A DNA stretch of 64,000 nucleotides. Source: Haliclystus octoradiatus (taxonomy: Eukaryota > Cnidaria > Staurozoa > Stauromedusae > Haliclystidae). Under the pieces are notes generated by a model. It was given only the letters and a program-made list of their open reading frames with translations, made no database searches and was not told the origin of the DNA. Location: positions 15,115,905 through 15,179,904 of the forward strand of contig OU744451.1 of the NCBI GenBank assembly GCA_916610825.1. The letters are read 5' to 3'. Made by a program: the position numbers and the translations under genes. Below are positions 54,600-64,000 of this stretch, in pieces (position 1 is the first letter of the stretch; each line of letters begins with the position of its first letter).

Positions 54600-55645
54600 T
54601 GTCCCGGGGGGTATAACTTCCATTGCGCTTCTATGGGGTTGTTCAAATGGAACCTTGGCAGAATGATCATAAAAAGTTTCCAAATAATGAAAAAGATAAC
54701 CCCAAATATATTTTTATGAATGACAGATTCAACCAAAACAAGAGGAAAAAATGTTTTGCAAAATGAATTAATTGCAATGGGGTCAAAAGGATTCCTCAAA
54801 TATTTTCATGAATAACCATTTTCTGGGTTTGGAATAGGTACCCTTTAATATTTGAACGTCCCTATTAAAAATGGATGAAATCATATCCGCAAATTGCACT
54901 GAAGCGATTAACGTTGCAGTGAAAGCTGAAGTTAATGTTAGTTTATATGGTTTACTTTTGAAAACTTACTATGATTGCATTGAAAGATAAAAACAACAAA
55001 ACATCACAACAATGATATGTCCACTTTCAGATTGCTTAACTTCGCTAATGTCATCGTTGTGACATTTCATTTATATATAAATTGCCATTTTCATGAATGA
55101 GATAAGTTTTATAAAATTGATAATAATGGGCAATATTTATAAAATTAAAAAATTTAAGATTGTTAGTAATGAGTTAATAACATGTAAATTGACTACACAT
55201 TTTGAATATACTTGTTATTGCTTCAATTACGGTGTTGAAATGGTTGACTAATTATATTTACATATATACATAGCGTGTGTGATTTGAGAGATTTTACATT
55301 TTTCGATTACTTCGTTGTTTGTTTGGTTTGGCATGTTTCAACAGTGGAAAATTGATTATCGAATGTCTTGGGGTTCTAGAATGTAAGGGGATAGATAAAT
55401 GAATTGTTTTGTGATGGATGATGATGCTTTTGACGATATGAAGAGCCTGTAGAGAAGTATAGAAAGCTGGCTAGAAAGTTGAGCAGACCATTCCGGGGAG
55501 AAACAAATACGGGGACAGAAAAAACTCACAGTTAAAATAAACAAATGTACAATGTGACATTACATCGGAGTTAAATAAACAAATTTGATAGATGAAGTGA
55601 ATACTTAGGTACTGTAGGTGCAACGTCAGTTTCATGAACATACTT
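54600..55645. other. No gene recognised
   Basis: AT-rich stretch between the Gypsy remains and the TTAA element. It may contain retrotransposon tail sequence. No frame with a recognisable domain on either strand. Confidence 0.5.
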
Positions 55646-55651
55646 ACTTAA

Positions 55652-57718
55652 AGCGGGAATAAACCCCCAGACTATCTTTACATATATAGTAGAACCCGAC
55701 GTGAAAAAAACAATGGCGTAATTTTTTTTTCGATCTGGAAATTATTTCTTGGTGAAAAATGCCTTCAAAGTGGTGTTTTGGCCCAAATGTCGCTGAGGGA
55801 AAAAAGGGATTGGATCTAGCTTTATGACGACAAAGTCACAAGTCGTGTGGTTTTTCTAATAGACTTTAGATCGGATTAATCACGCGATGTTACGTTTGAG
55901 ATGGCATAACTCTGTAACGGCAATCTATTTTTCTCTCCCACAAAACTGAGATAAGGAAGAACATATAAACTCAAGAGTAGCAAAATTCCAGATGATTTAA
56001 TGATTTTAAAGTTCACGAATTTGAAGAAAATAAAAATCAGAAAATATTTCATTCGTAGCGCGTTATACAGATTATATTTTGACATATCATTCTCACACAT
56101 ATTTAACATATATCAAAAGATTCTCTGGTGACCACAAAAGCTAGCTAAGTAGAATTTATTGTTGTAAGCATATGTCTGCACTGAAAATGGAGTGTTCTTT
56201 TGAGGGTAAAAATCATAATGTATGGTGGTAAACGCTATTAAGAACACCACAGCCGTCGGTTTTATAGTCCTCTTTTCACAGAAGCGAAATCTGTCCATCT
56301 GATTTCGCGTCTCTGTAGAAAGGTATTTTGTGCAAAGTAACTTCTGCACTGTATTACTGCATCCTATAAATTACAGATTGTGACGACATGATGCTAACAT
56401 GTTCTACTTTCTAGCCGAAGGAATGAATACTAGACTGGTAAAATAATTTTGTGGCGTATGTAAAATAAGGAACGAGACTTCACATTGCAAAACCCTAATT
56501 TTGTTAATCATATAACTTTGATAGAGAGAATAATAATTTATGCAATGAAGATATACCGCAAAAACCGACAAATGATCGAATCTACATTACTGTAGTTCTA
56601 GTGGCTCTAGTATACGGCTGTAAACTTGAATAACGTCCGAGCCCTCTATCATGCTTGTACTAATTTCCGATATTTTATAGAATTTTATAGTGTAATGTAC
56701 TGAAGAATTCTCAATGGTTTTTTAAATATTGAATGCTTGGTGAATTAATGATGAACACTTTGTTAGACTATTGAGTATAATATATCTATCTATACAGTCG
56801 TATAAACTATACGATTACATGGTTTAAGTTTTACTAGACGAACATCAATTTCAAACTTAAACGTTGAAATGATAGTTGAAAAATGTCTATTTAATAATTT
56901 AGTAATACCGATAGTTAAATAAATCCGAAAAAGTACAATTAATACTTTGCAGTACCAACTCCAGTACAATTAATACTTTGCAGTACCATACTCCAGGAAA
57001 AGTCGTCTGTGCATGCCCGTGCAAATCAAATCAGTTTACATTCACATTTAGATCATGAAAAGGATATCTTGTAGAAATGTTTACTCAAGAACAACTTGCA
57101 GATCATAGAGTTAAAAATAGTTAAAACTTATATAGCGTAAGATCAAGCTATTTTGAAGGGTACGTGTCTACTAATTAAGATTTGAGAAGTACTGCGGTCA
57201 CACAGAATACGTAACTAATATGTGTCACTAGACTAGTCACAAAGGAACAGTCGCACCGCCTGACATTTGTATTAATCCGCAATCTATATCAGATTCATCG
57301 CGCTTAATGACGCTACAAGAAATTATTTCGACCGAGCGTTTCAATAGATTTTATTCTGCTCCTGAAATCACAAATTGCATCTTTTTTACGTAATTCGCCA
57401 GTTTATATGTTTGTTCATGGCTCAGCCTTGTCAGAAATTTTTTTTGCGTGACTTCTCGGAGCTAGGTCACCTCAAAGATTACGTCGCGTGATCAGCCCAC
57501 TCTTGAGTCTGTTAGACAAACCGCACGACTTGTGACTTTGTCGTCATAAAGCTAGATCCAATCCCTTTTTTTTCTCAGCGACATTTGGGTCAAAACACCA
57601 CTTTGAAGGCGCTTTTCACCAAGAAATAATTTCCAGATCGAAAAAAAAATTACGCCATTGTTTTTTCACGTCGGGTTCTACTACATATGTAAAGATAGTC
57701 TGGGGGTTTATTCCCACT
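55652..57718. mobile_element. 2.07-kb non-autonomous transposon in TTAA sites
   Basis: The left end AGCGGGAATAAACCCCCAGA and the right end TCTGGGGGTTTATTCCCACT are inverted. The arms extend about 250 bp (55652-55900 and 57465-57718) with only scattered differences. TTAA flanks both sides (55648-55651 and 57719-57722), the duplication used by piggyBac-type transposases. The interior (about 1.5 kb) has no transposase or recognisable gene. The piggyBac link rests on TTAA alone. Confidence 0.82.
56934..56996 (+). repeat. Short tandem duplication
   Basis: The unit AGTACAATTAATACTTTGCA followed by GTACCA occurs twice in a row inside the TTAA element. Confidence 0.9.
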
Positions 57719-58376
57719 TTAATAATGCGTTGGAAATAGATAGTCTAGCCTGGAAAATAATGTAATTTGTCGGTGTATGTATAATAAGACGAAATAAGGT
57801 GAACTCCCATGAGTAACAGCATCTTTGTTTTACATACATCGTATCTGTAATGGAATGATAAGAATTAATACTGATAGGCTAACATGGTTGAGCTCATAGG
57901 TGGACAGTGATATTACCTGAATGGAAGCTGCTTCCGGCGTGATCCTGCAAGAGGAAAATGGTTGACAACGCCGTGTTGATATCTTGGTGCAATGTTGCCA
58001 TTCTGCCACCTTCAAATTTGATTTTGCTGAAAACTCACAACGTGATAAAAAAATAGTTCTTTTGGCTGAAGGCATTGGTAATCGAGCTTTGAAATCACTT
58101 GCTCTGTTGTTCTTTGCCATTGACCTGGTGAAAATTCAATCTCATCTTGTTGACACTAATCGTAACATGTTGGATGGAGCATCATCCCATGATGAATACG
58201 TGTCTGCTTGTCAATGATGAGATCGACAAGTTCAATGCACTGGGCCGCATCTAGGTGCGACCTTAACATGGATTTGACTTTTTTTTAATTCAGATCTGCT
58301 GCGCATCCTGCCTTTAAAATTAAATAGATATAAAAATAAATTTAGCAATGCTGCTTCTGAAATTGAAACTGTTTTT

Positions 58377-58493
58377 GTAAATATTTTCTAAAGATGTACA
58401 TGCTCTTTCAATGCTATTACTTTAAAGTTTGTAAATACTTTCTAAAGACTTACATGCTCTTTCAATGCTATTACTTTGAAGTTTGTAAATATT
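58377..58493 (+). repeat. About 58-bp unit in tandem, two copies
   Basis: GTAAATA.TTTCTAAAGA then ACATGCTCTTTCAATGCTAT and TACTTT.AAGTTT, repeated head to tail with two or three differences. It lies just past the end of the helicase relic. Confidence 0.9.
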
Positions 58494-58610
58494 TGCTGAC
58501 CGAGCCATACGTTATGTCCCTACAATGAAATGCATTGGAATTTATATACTTGGATGAGACATTATTCAGTTGAACTGAAAGATATATTGTTAAATAAAGT
58601 GTTATGAATA

Positions 58611-58758
58611 CCTGAATGGGCCGGAGCTGGCAATGCTCTCCTGATGCAACGATGTATACACCACCAAAAGGCATCGTGTTACCATGTACCATTTTAATAT
58701 CGAATGAAATAAAAGTTGGCGATTCCGAAGATAGCATTCCAATCTCTTCGATAAATAG
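58611..58758 (-). other. Pif1-type helicase Walker B segment
   Basis: The clearest conserved block of the minus-strand relic is FIEEIGMLSSE followed 24 residues later by MPFGGVYIVASGEHCQLRPI. Pif1 and Helitron helicases have (I/V)DE(I/V)SM and, after a similar gap, FGG.q.i..GDf.QLpP. Here D of DE is E and the D of GD is E, both damaging changes. Confidence 0.8.
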
Positions 58759-61062
58759 CATCTTGATTGGTTTTAGAGCTATGGAAATTTGCTGGGTTTG
58801 AAATCAGTGAGCTAAACCTATGTGTGATGTTTTTGTAACAGAATCTATTAAGTTGTTGTTTACAATGATGTCGAATAGGAAGTGAAAAGTTTCTTGCTCT
58901 ATTGGCAGATGACGATGTAGGCATGCATGCAATTGATATTTCGACTGATGGCATGCAATAGTGTTATCAACAACACTATTAGCAACAGTGTTTCAAGCAC
59001 CTGGCGGATCAACAAAGATATATCCTCTTGATTTGTGATAGATGTATTGACGAGAATATCGATGAGATTGATTGACCTGAAAGCTGCAAATCATAATCAG
59101 TTTCATCTCTTAGAACTCGCAAATTACACAAAAGATTTAACGGTTGCGTACGGCCTAAAAAAGACATAATAGTGTGAGATGGATAACAGTTGAATGTTGA
59201 TTAGATAAATGCGTACTGATAAAGATTCAATATTAATATTGACGTATATCTGGTGTGTTATTTGGAATATATACATCGTGTGTGATATACATCGTCAATG
59301 TGACAGTAACGAATTCTAACCTGAAGTAAGAGGATAAGTAAAGTTACAAAGTTACTCATCATTTACTATGATAGTAATTCCGTGTCGTTTGAGTTGTTAC
59401 CTGGGAACATGCATCGATCCAAGGTGCTGTGTTAAAAATATCCAACGAAGAAGAATATTTGTTCAGTGTTCTTCCTGTGAAGCATTGAGTATATGTTTCC
59501 AACAGATTTGTCATGTGCAGCTCTGGAGGACGTAGGGAAAATGCAAACGTATCATCTATGCAGTAGCTACCATTTAAGTGATCATTGAGCATTGATATCT
59601 GTTAGGCAAATAAGTATGACGTAGATGATTTGAAATTTCATGAGTGACGTTGAAAAGGCTATGTAGTGTTACATATCTTGGGATGTGTTGTCTCCATTGT
59701 GGTAGATGCAATATTTTGGAAATGGCAGTCAGCTGGCCATTGTCATCATGCGCAGATACTGGAGCTCTTGTATTATACTTTTTAATGAAATATCTTGTCT
59801 CTTGGCAGTGTCGATTGCATAAAATCGAGAGCTAGAATATACCAAAGAACTTCAGTCAAACAGATTTCTCTTTGAAGTGATTGATGCTGGGATTCAGCCA
59901 ATTTCCTGTGAACAATAATGAATGTAATTAAAAGATGTAATAATGACGCAGATGACTGATACAAAGAAGAACACGTATAAATGAAATAGATTAGATGTTG
60001 TGATAATATTGTTAGTATTGCTACATAAATGTTCACTGCTCACCTATGAGTTTGAATCGTGTTGTTGTCTAATGTTCTTGGTTGAGCATTAATTTGGGCT
60101 GACCTTTACATCTAGAGATGATTACGGAACGCATATCATTTACACCGCTACAATATTTAGTGACGTATGAATGGAGAATTCTGAAATCCATTACTTGGAT
60201 ATTAGTTACTGGATGAACATGATGATAGAAAACTCATAGGCTCTGTAGGCCTAAAAGCTTCAACAGGATTGTCAGTACACAGATACTTGATTGCCTTGAA
60301 GTTGTCAGTAGGGTTGATTTCACCACTTAGGGATTGTTTTGCCAAGTCCAATCTTAATCATATTTGAAAAAGTTCTTCAATGCATATTGTATAGGTCTTT
60401 CACGTTCAGAAAACCAATTGGAAATTGGATGTTGAAACTCGCGGTATCGCGTATTCCCGTCCTCGTCAATAAATTATAACCTTGAATTTAAATAGAAACA
60501 AGATGAAACCATTTATTACAAGAAATTGAAAGCACAGATATGACGGTGGCGACATTTAAATGGAACAAAACAAAATACTTACATATAATGCCTCAAAATA
60601 GCCATTCAAATCGGTTTTAACCCATAGGTTATGAAGTCGTTAGCTGTATCGGTAACGAAGTATGCCCAACTGCCTTCATTTCTCTGCTGTGCTCATAAAT
60701 GTTTTTGCTTGCTGATTTGAGTCAATTTCACCAAATGGAAGGTGGTTTTCCTCTCCAGTGGATACAATGTTGGGGACATTATTTTATTGAGATACTCCAT
60801 CCTATGATTATTACTGCTGCACTGTTGTTATTCAAAGCTGTGTTTGTTTTCACAGAGAAAGCCCAGTTTTGATATTGTTTATCGTTTGATGTTAACAGAG
60901 ATAGATCGTGATGGCGGACTGCCAAATGTTCTTCAATGCTTCCCAGATGAGTGTTGGCTGGAAGCTTGGGTTATACGAGGCTCATGGCAGTTCACCTAGA
61001 ACAGTTAAAACAGATCCATTGATCTTGGAAGAAAAGCAGGGAACATATGAAATGGTATGAAT

Positions 61063-61460
61063 CAGAGGTGTACAGGAGCATGAGTCAAACTTCGATTCCG
61101 TCAGGAGTATCTGAATTTCATCAGGAGCCGGACGGCGTGAATTTAATCCAGACAGGAGCCGGAGTCTAGAATGCACTTCTAGTAATTTCTTTATGAACAT
61201 AGCAAAGTTGAAAATTTTCTGGACATTTCTACATAGGTTGGATTGGCTATATATTTAAGTTGATGTTGATTTATTTTGTACCTTTCTATGTTTGCTGATA
61301 GGTTAATCCGTTTTCGGACTTATTACAGGAGTTAGTCTCAAATATTTTGGAGCCCTAGCCTATTATTCTTACATTTTTGGAGCCGGATTTGGAGTCAGGC
61401 GCTTCTATTAGGACAATTTTCGAACTTTGAGTCTGAATATTCTGACTCCGTATACATCTG
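61063..61460. mobile_element. 398-bp hAT-type MITE with perfect 8-bp duplication
   Basis: Ends CAGAGGTGTAC and GTATACATCTG (9 of 11 positions inverted-complementary) are flanked by GTATGAAT at 61055-61062 and again at 61461-61468. CAG.GGTG-type ends and an 8-bp target duplication are standard hAT features. The interior has repeated GGAGCCGGA and GGAGTC words and no reading frame. It interrupts the Helitron-type relic, so it is younger. Confidence 0.92.
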
Positions 61461-63199
61461 GTATGAATATCATTATAGAAAAAATGTTAATGGAAGTATG
61501 TTAATGGTGAGAGTGATGACATGACTTTTAAAATTGTATAAAAATGTGAAAATGTTATTTTCTGTAATATGTGGACCTGCTAGTATGATAGAGCTATGAA
61601 ATAAGATTGATTTGTCTACTTCTTTGTGTCTATTAGTCCTTCTAGCCAACCGCTAGGTTGCTGCAAATGATATTGGAAGTATATTAAGTTTGACGTCACG
61701 TCATCCTCTCTGTGAAAGATTCATGATGCCACGACTGCCCCAGGAAAGAGAAGTGGTAACGATGTATGCAGGTTTATTAAAGAAAGATGCTGCATAAATT
61801 TGGTAGTATGGACTGGTTGTTTACCAGCACGAAAAAACGGAATGTGGCAGTTTTAGGTGGTGTTTCAAACAAAATAACCTGACGTGGATGCAATTGTGTT
61901 TCTAGAAAAATGATTTCATAAATGAGATGTTATAATAAGTTGAGTACCTTGTATCATTTATGAACTCAAAATGAAATTGAATGTACCTGAACAACAGAAA
62001 TGAGAGGTTCCATCTATCATCTCGGCATCTGGAAGCGCGTTGTCCAAGGTACCATGGAAATAGTCAAAGTTATTCATGTCATTATCTTCCTCTGAATTGA
62101 CATCATCAATATAGGAACAGCATAAATGTTATCAGAATCACTGTCTTCGTCAGAAACCGTTAAGACATGTTAGGCAGATGATGATGTAACTTGATAAATA
62201 TAGAATCATGTTGCGATTTTATGTCATCATCAAAATGATATTTGCAAATAGAAACTTTTAAACGAAATTACATGGTAGCATTTTTTAAAACATTCAAATA
62301 TAGATATTTGGATTAGTGAACATTGATAGTAATATCTTTTACTTGCACTGACTCTGATGAGGAAAGCCATCTGGACATTTGTTGCGTTCCTCCACATCAA
62401 TTGATCTTGTCTGCCTGACCTATGGCTTCATTGTAAAAAATTACTTTACCAGGCTCTCTAATGTACGCTGAAAAAGCAAGCAGTAGTGTTATTTCTCGAA
62501 GGACTTGCCATGGTATATTTAATTCCCACCGGAAGCCAACGGGATAAGTATAATCTATCCTGCCGGCTGGAAATTATAAGCATATTCCGAGCAAACCTAA
62601 TAATATTAATTAGAGAAAGTAGTAACTCAGCAATATTACTATTGATATCCTTTATAATTTCATGTGGAAATAGGTGAGTAATATTGACAGCGCTACTTTT
62701 TTCCATGGCAATTAAATTCATTTGGGAAATGCCTATCCGTTCTGCTTCGAAGTGCCAGTGGAGACCTGTACCAAAATTTTCAACGACAATGTCATTATGA
62801 GATCCTTGGATGTAATAGATTTTTGACATGGAGTGCACATAGATATGAAATTACCTGTCCAAAAATTGATAGAGTTGTTGATATTAATGATGTGTTATGT
62901 GCCTTTGATATTTCAAATATATGTGGAGAGCCAGAGAGATTGGTCGAGGAGAGTACAATCGCCGATCGGTATGACTAACATTTGACTTAGGTGCTGGTTA
63001 TCCCTTGTATATCGATGATGTAATGCGTCTGGCATTTTCATAGCAGTTTCGTCACTTACGTGGCTGCCATAAGATGACGATATATTACTATGAAGGTAGG
63101 TGTTGACATGTTGAGGAACAAAATCTTCAGGTATGTGCTGTTCTTGCTGAACATAACGCCTGATATCTCCTCTCTCGTGTAATACCATGCCACATGTGA

Positions 63200-64000
63200 G
63201 TCTATCTTGCTCACTTGCGAATTCATTGTACTTAGTCCTCTCGCACTTCCCTTAATAAGTTCATAGGTTGCATTGTTTTTGTTGATTTTCCATTTCTCGC
63301 CAAGTTTGGAGCACCTGCCACTGGTGCCAAGTCATCATTTGTTTGTGATGGTATGTGGCAATACACAGGACAAATATTCAGATGTATCAGTTTGTCCCGA
63401 GATTTGGGATATCTGTAATAAAAAAATACTATGAACTACATTACAATACTTGTCAAAATACCCGGGCAAAATACTAAGAGAGCATGCTAACATGCTACTT
63501 ACAAGTTTTCATTCCATTCGTTTCAGACTAATATACTTAAACCACTTTTATCAATAACAAGGCTTGGGGTATATGCATAGACTTACATAGACTGCTGATT
63601 CCATTGCCAAACTTTATGGAAAACACATAGTGACCATGGGCATCCATAATGGCTGACGCAAGGTACCAAAGCAGAGGCTTGAAAAGCGCGAAATTTCAAG
63701 CCAATCCATTTTTTGAGCAATTTTTGTTTCTAAATGAAACAGGATTTCTATTTATAAAATAGTTATTCATGACTACCAATTTCAAGTTGCATCATACATG
63801 AGTTAAAAATTCTATTTTTTAATCGCAATTGAAGGTAACTAGTATTTTTTATTTTATTTTTATATTTCCTTGTCTCTCGGTGTGATTTTAAATTATTCAT
63901 AAATGTTTGAAAATAACTGTGATCCTATGAACAAATCTCGCTTCGCTAGCAGGAAAATCCTATTTAAATTATCTTCTATGACAGTGAGAACATGTTTGGA
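63200..64000. other. Right end of window, no gene recognised
   Basis: May include the 5' flank of the minus-strand Helitron-type relic. I found no convincing domain, RNA gene or terminal repeat here on either strand. Confidence 0.45.

Larger units (their letters stand above)
51580..54600 (+). pseudogene. Ty3/Gypsy-type LTR retrotransposon remains, broken and rearranged
   Basis: Pieces appear in gag-to-pol order. There is a gag-like stretch (about 51590-52040). A degenerate CCHC zinc knuckle lies at 52066-52107 (CYECCKLGYNTPAC, with Tyr where His belongs). A protease-like TGAPVSMM lies near 52312 with the catalytic Asp replaced. The RT N-terminal part (about 52680-53010) includes MEREGIIRQC and TEWV, followed by a frame shift. 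The RT palm and thumb parts (about 53950-54490) include QPFGLSVASEEFCKEMDRFL and INFNPNKCRIRK. An RNase H start follows (about 54510-54595, IIETDSLLKSLGAV). Stops and frame breaks are many and about 900 bp of other sequence interrupts it. It is not functional. Confidence 0.85.
57900..63200 (-). pseudogene. Decayed Helitron-type Rep/helicase coding region
   Basis: Reading the minus strand from high to low coordinates gives blocks in Helitron order. A possible N-terminal part lies at 63188-62913. About 59915-59782 reads REICLTEVLWYILALDF (compare the REi...E..w.lL segment between Rep and helicase). About 59560-59470 reads FAFSLRPPELHMTNLLETY (compare the Y..RP.EL..lsLyef segment). A Walker-A-like YIFVDPPGA lies near 59015, degraded and followed by a stop. 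Then comes ISIACMPTSSSANRARNFSL at about 58880-58945 (compare vaSSGIAA..l.GGrTaHs), and FIEEIGMLSSE with MPFGGVYIVASGEHCQLRPI at about 58611-58758 (Pif1 Walker B and following motif). Many stops and frame changes show it is dead. The Rep HUH motif was not found. Outer limits are approximate. Confidence 0.7.

Noticed and set aside
51580..54600. Active retrotransposon
   Set aside because: Zinc knuckle and protease key residues are lost, and there are several stops, frame shifts and an interruption.

Overview
The window is animal nuclear DNA. It is AT-rich, with spliceosomal GT-AG genes, short exons, long introns and many small DNA transposons. The proteins are closest in organisation to metazoan orthologues. 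Frequent short 'taggcct' strings and the repeat style would suit a marine invertebrate deuterostome (tunicate or echinoderm type), but I cannot fix the species and that is only an impression.

Layout. (1) Bases 1-26739, + strand: the 3' two thirds of CPSF1, the 160-kDa scaffold subunit of the cleavage and polyadenylation specificity factor. I place 33 exons with a continuous frame from 969 to the TAA at 26737. They include a 6-nt microexon at 5025-5030. One conserved exon is missing between 78 and 969, and the phases of the flanking exons show independently that something is absent there. (2) Bases 26740-29501: intergenic, with a transposon-derived segment carrying the first AATAAA downstream of CPSF1. 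(3) Bases 29507-50813, + strand: a complete 17-exon KARS gene (lysyl-tRNA synthetase). It has two in-frame starts. The upstream one adds a 45-residue, mitochondrial-type presequence ending in an RLF|S cleavage motif. The downstream one gives a 580-residue cytosolic enzyme. This suggests one gene serving both compartments by choice of start codon. (4) Bases 51580-54600: broken, rearranged Ty3/Gypsy-type retrotransposon remains. (5) Bases 55652-57718: a 2.07-kb non-autonomous element with about 250-bp terminal inverted repeats between TTAA sites. (6) About 57.9-63.2 kb, minus strand: a decayed Helitron-type Rep/helicase coding region, itself hit by a 398-bp hAT-type MITE with a perfect 8-bp target duplication.

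The introns are crowded with mobile DNA: foldback elements, hAT-type and mariner-type MITEs, SINE-like repeats and a LINE reverse-transcriptase fragment. A family built from the palindrome TTCATGAA occurs about nine times in CPSF1 introns and I see no copy in KARS. A SINE-like 145-bp repeat shows the opposite distribution. KARS intron 7 (3.9 kb) is almost wholly nested transposons, including a foldback whose two arms of about 670 bp would pair in the pre-mRNA.

The two genes are unrelated in function (mRNA 3'-end formation; translation) and only share a strand. The strongest new observations are the dual-start KARS with a minimal overlapping uORF, the 6-nt CPSF1 microexon, the missing CPSF1 exon, and several structurally complete non-autonomous transposons.
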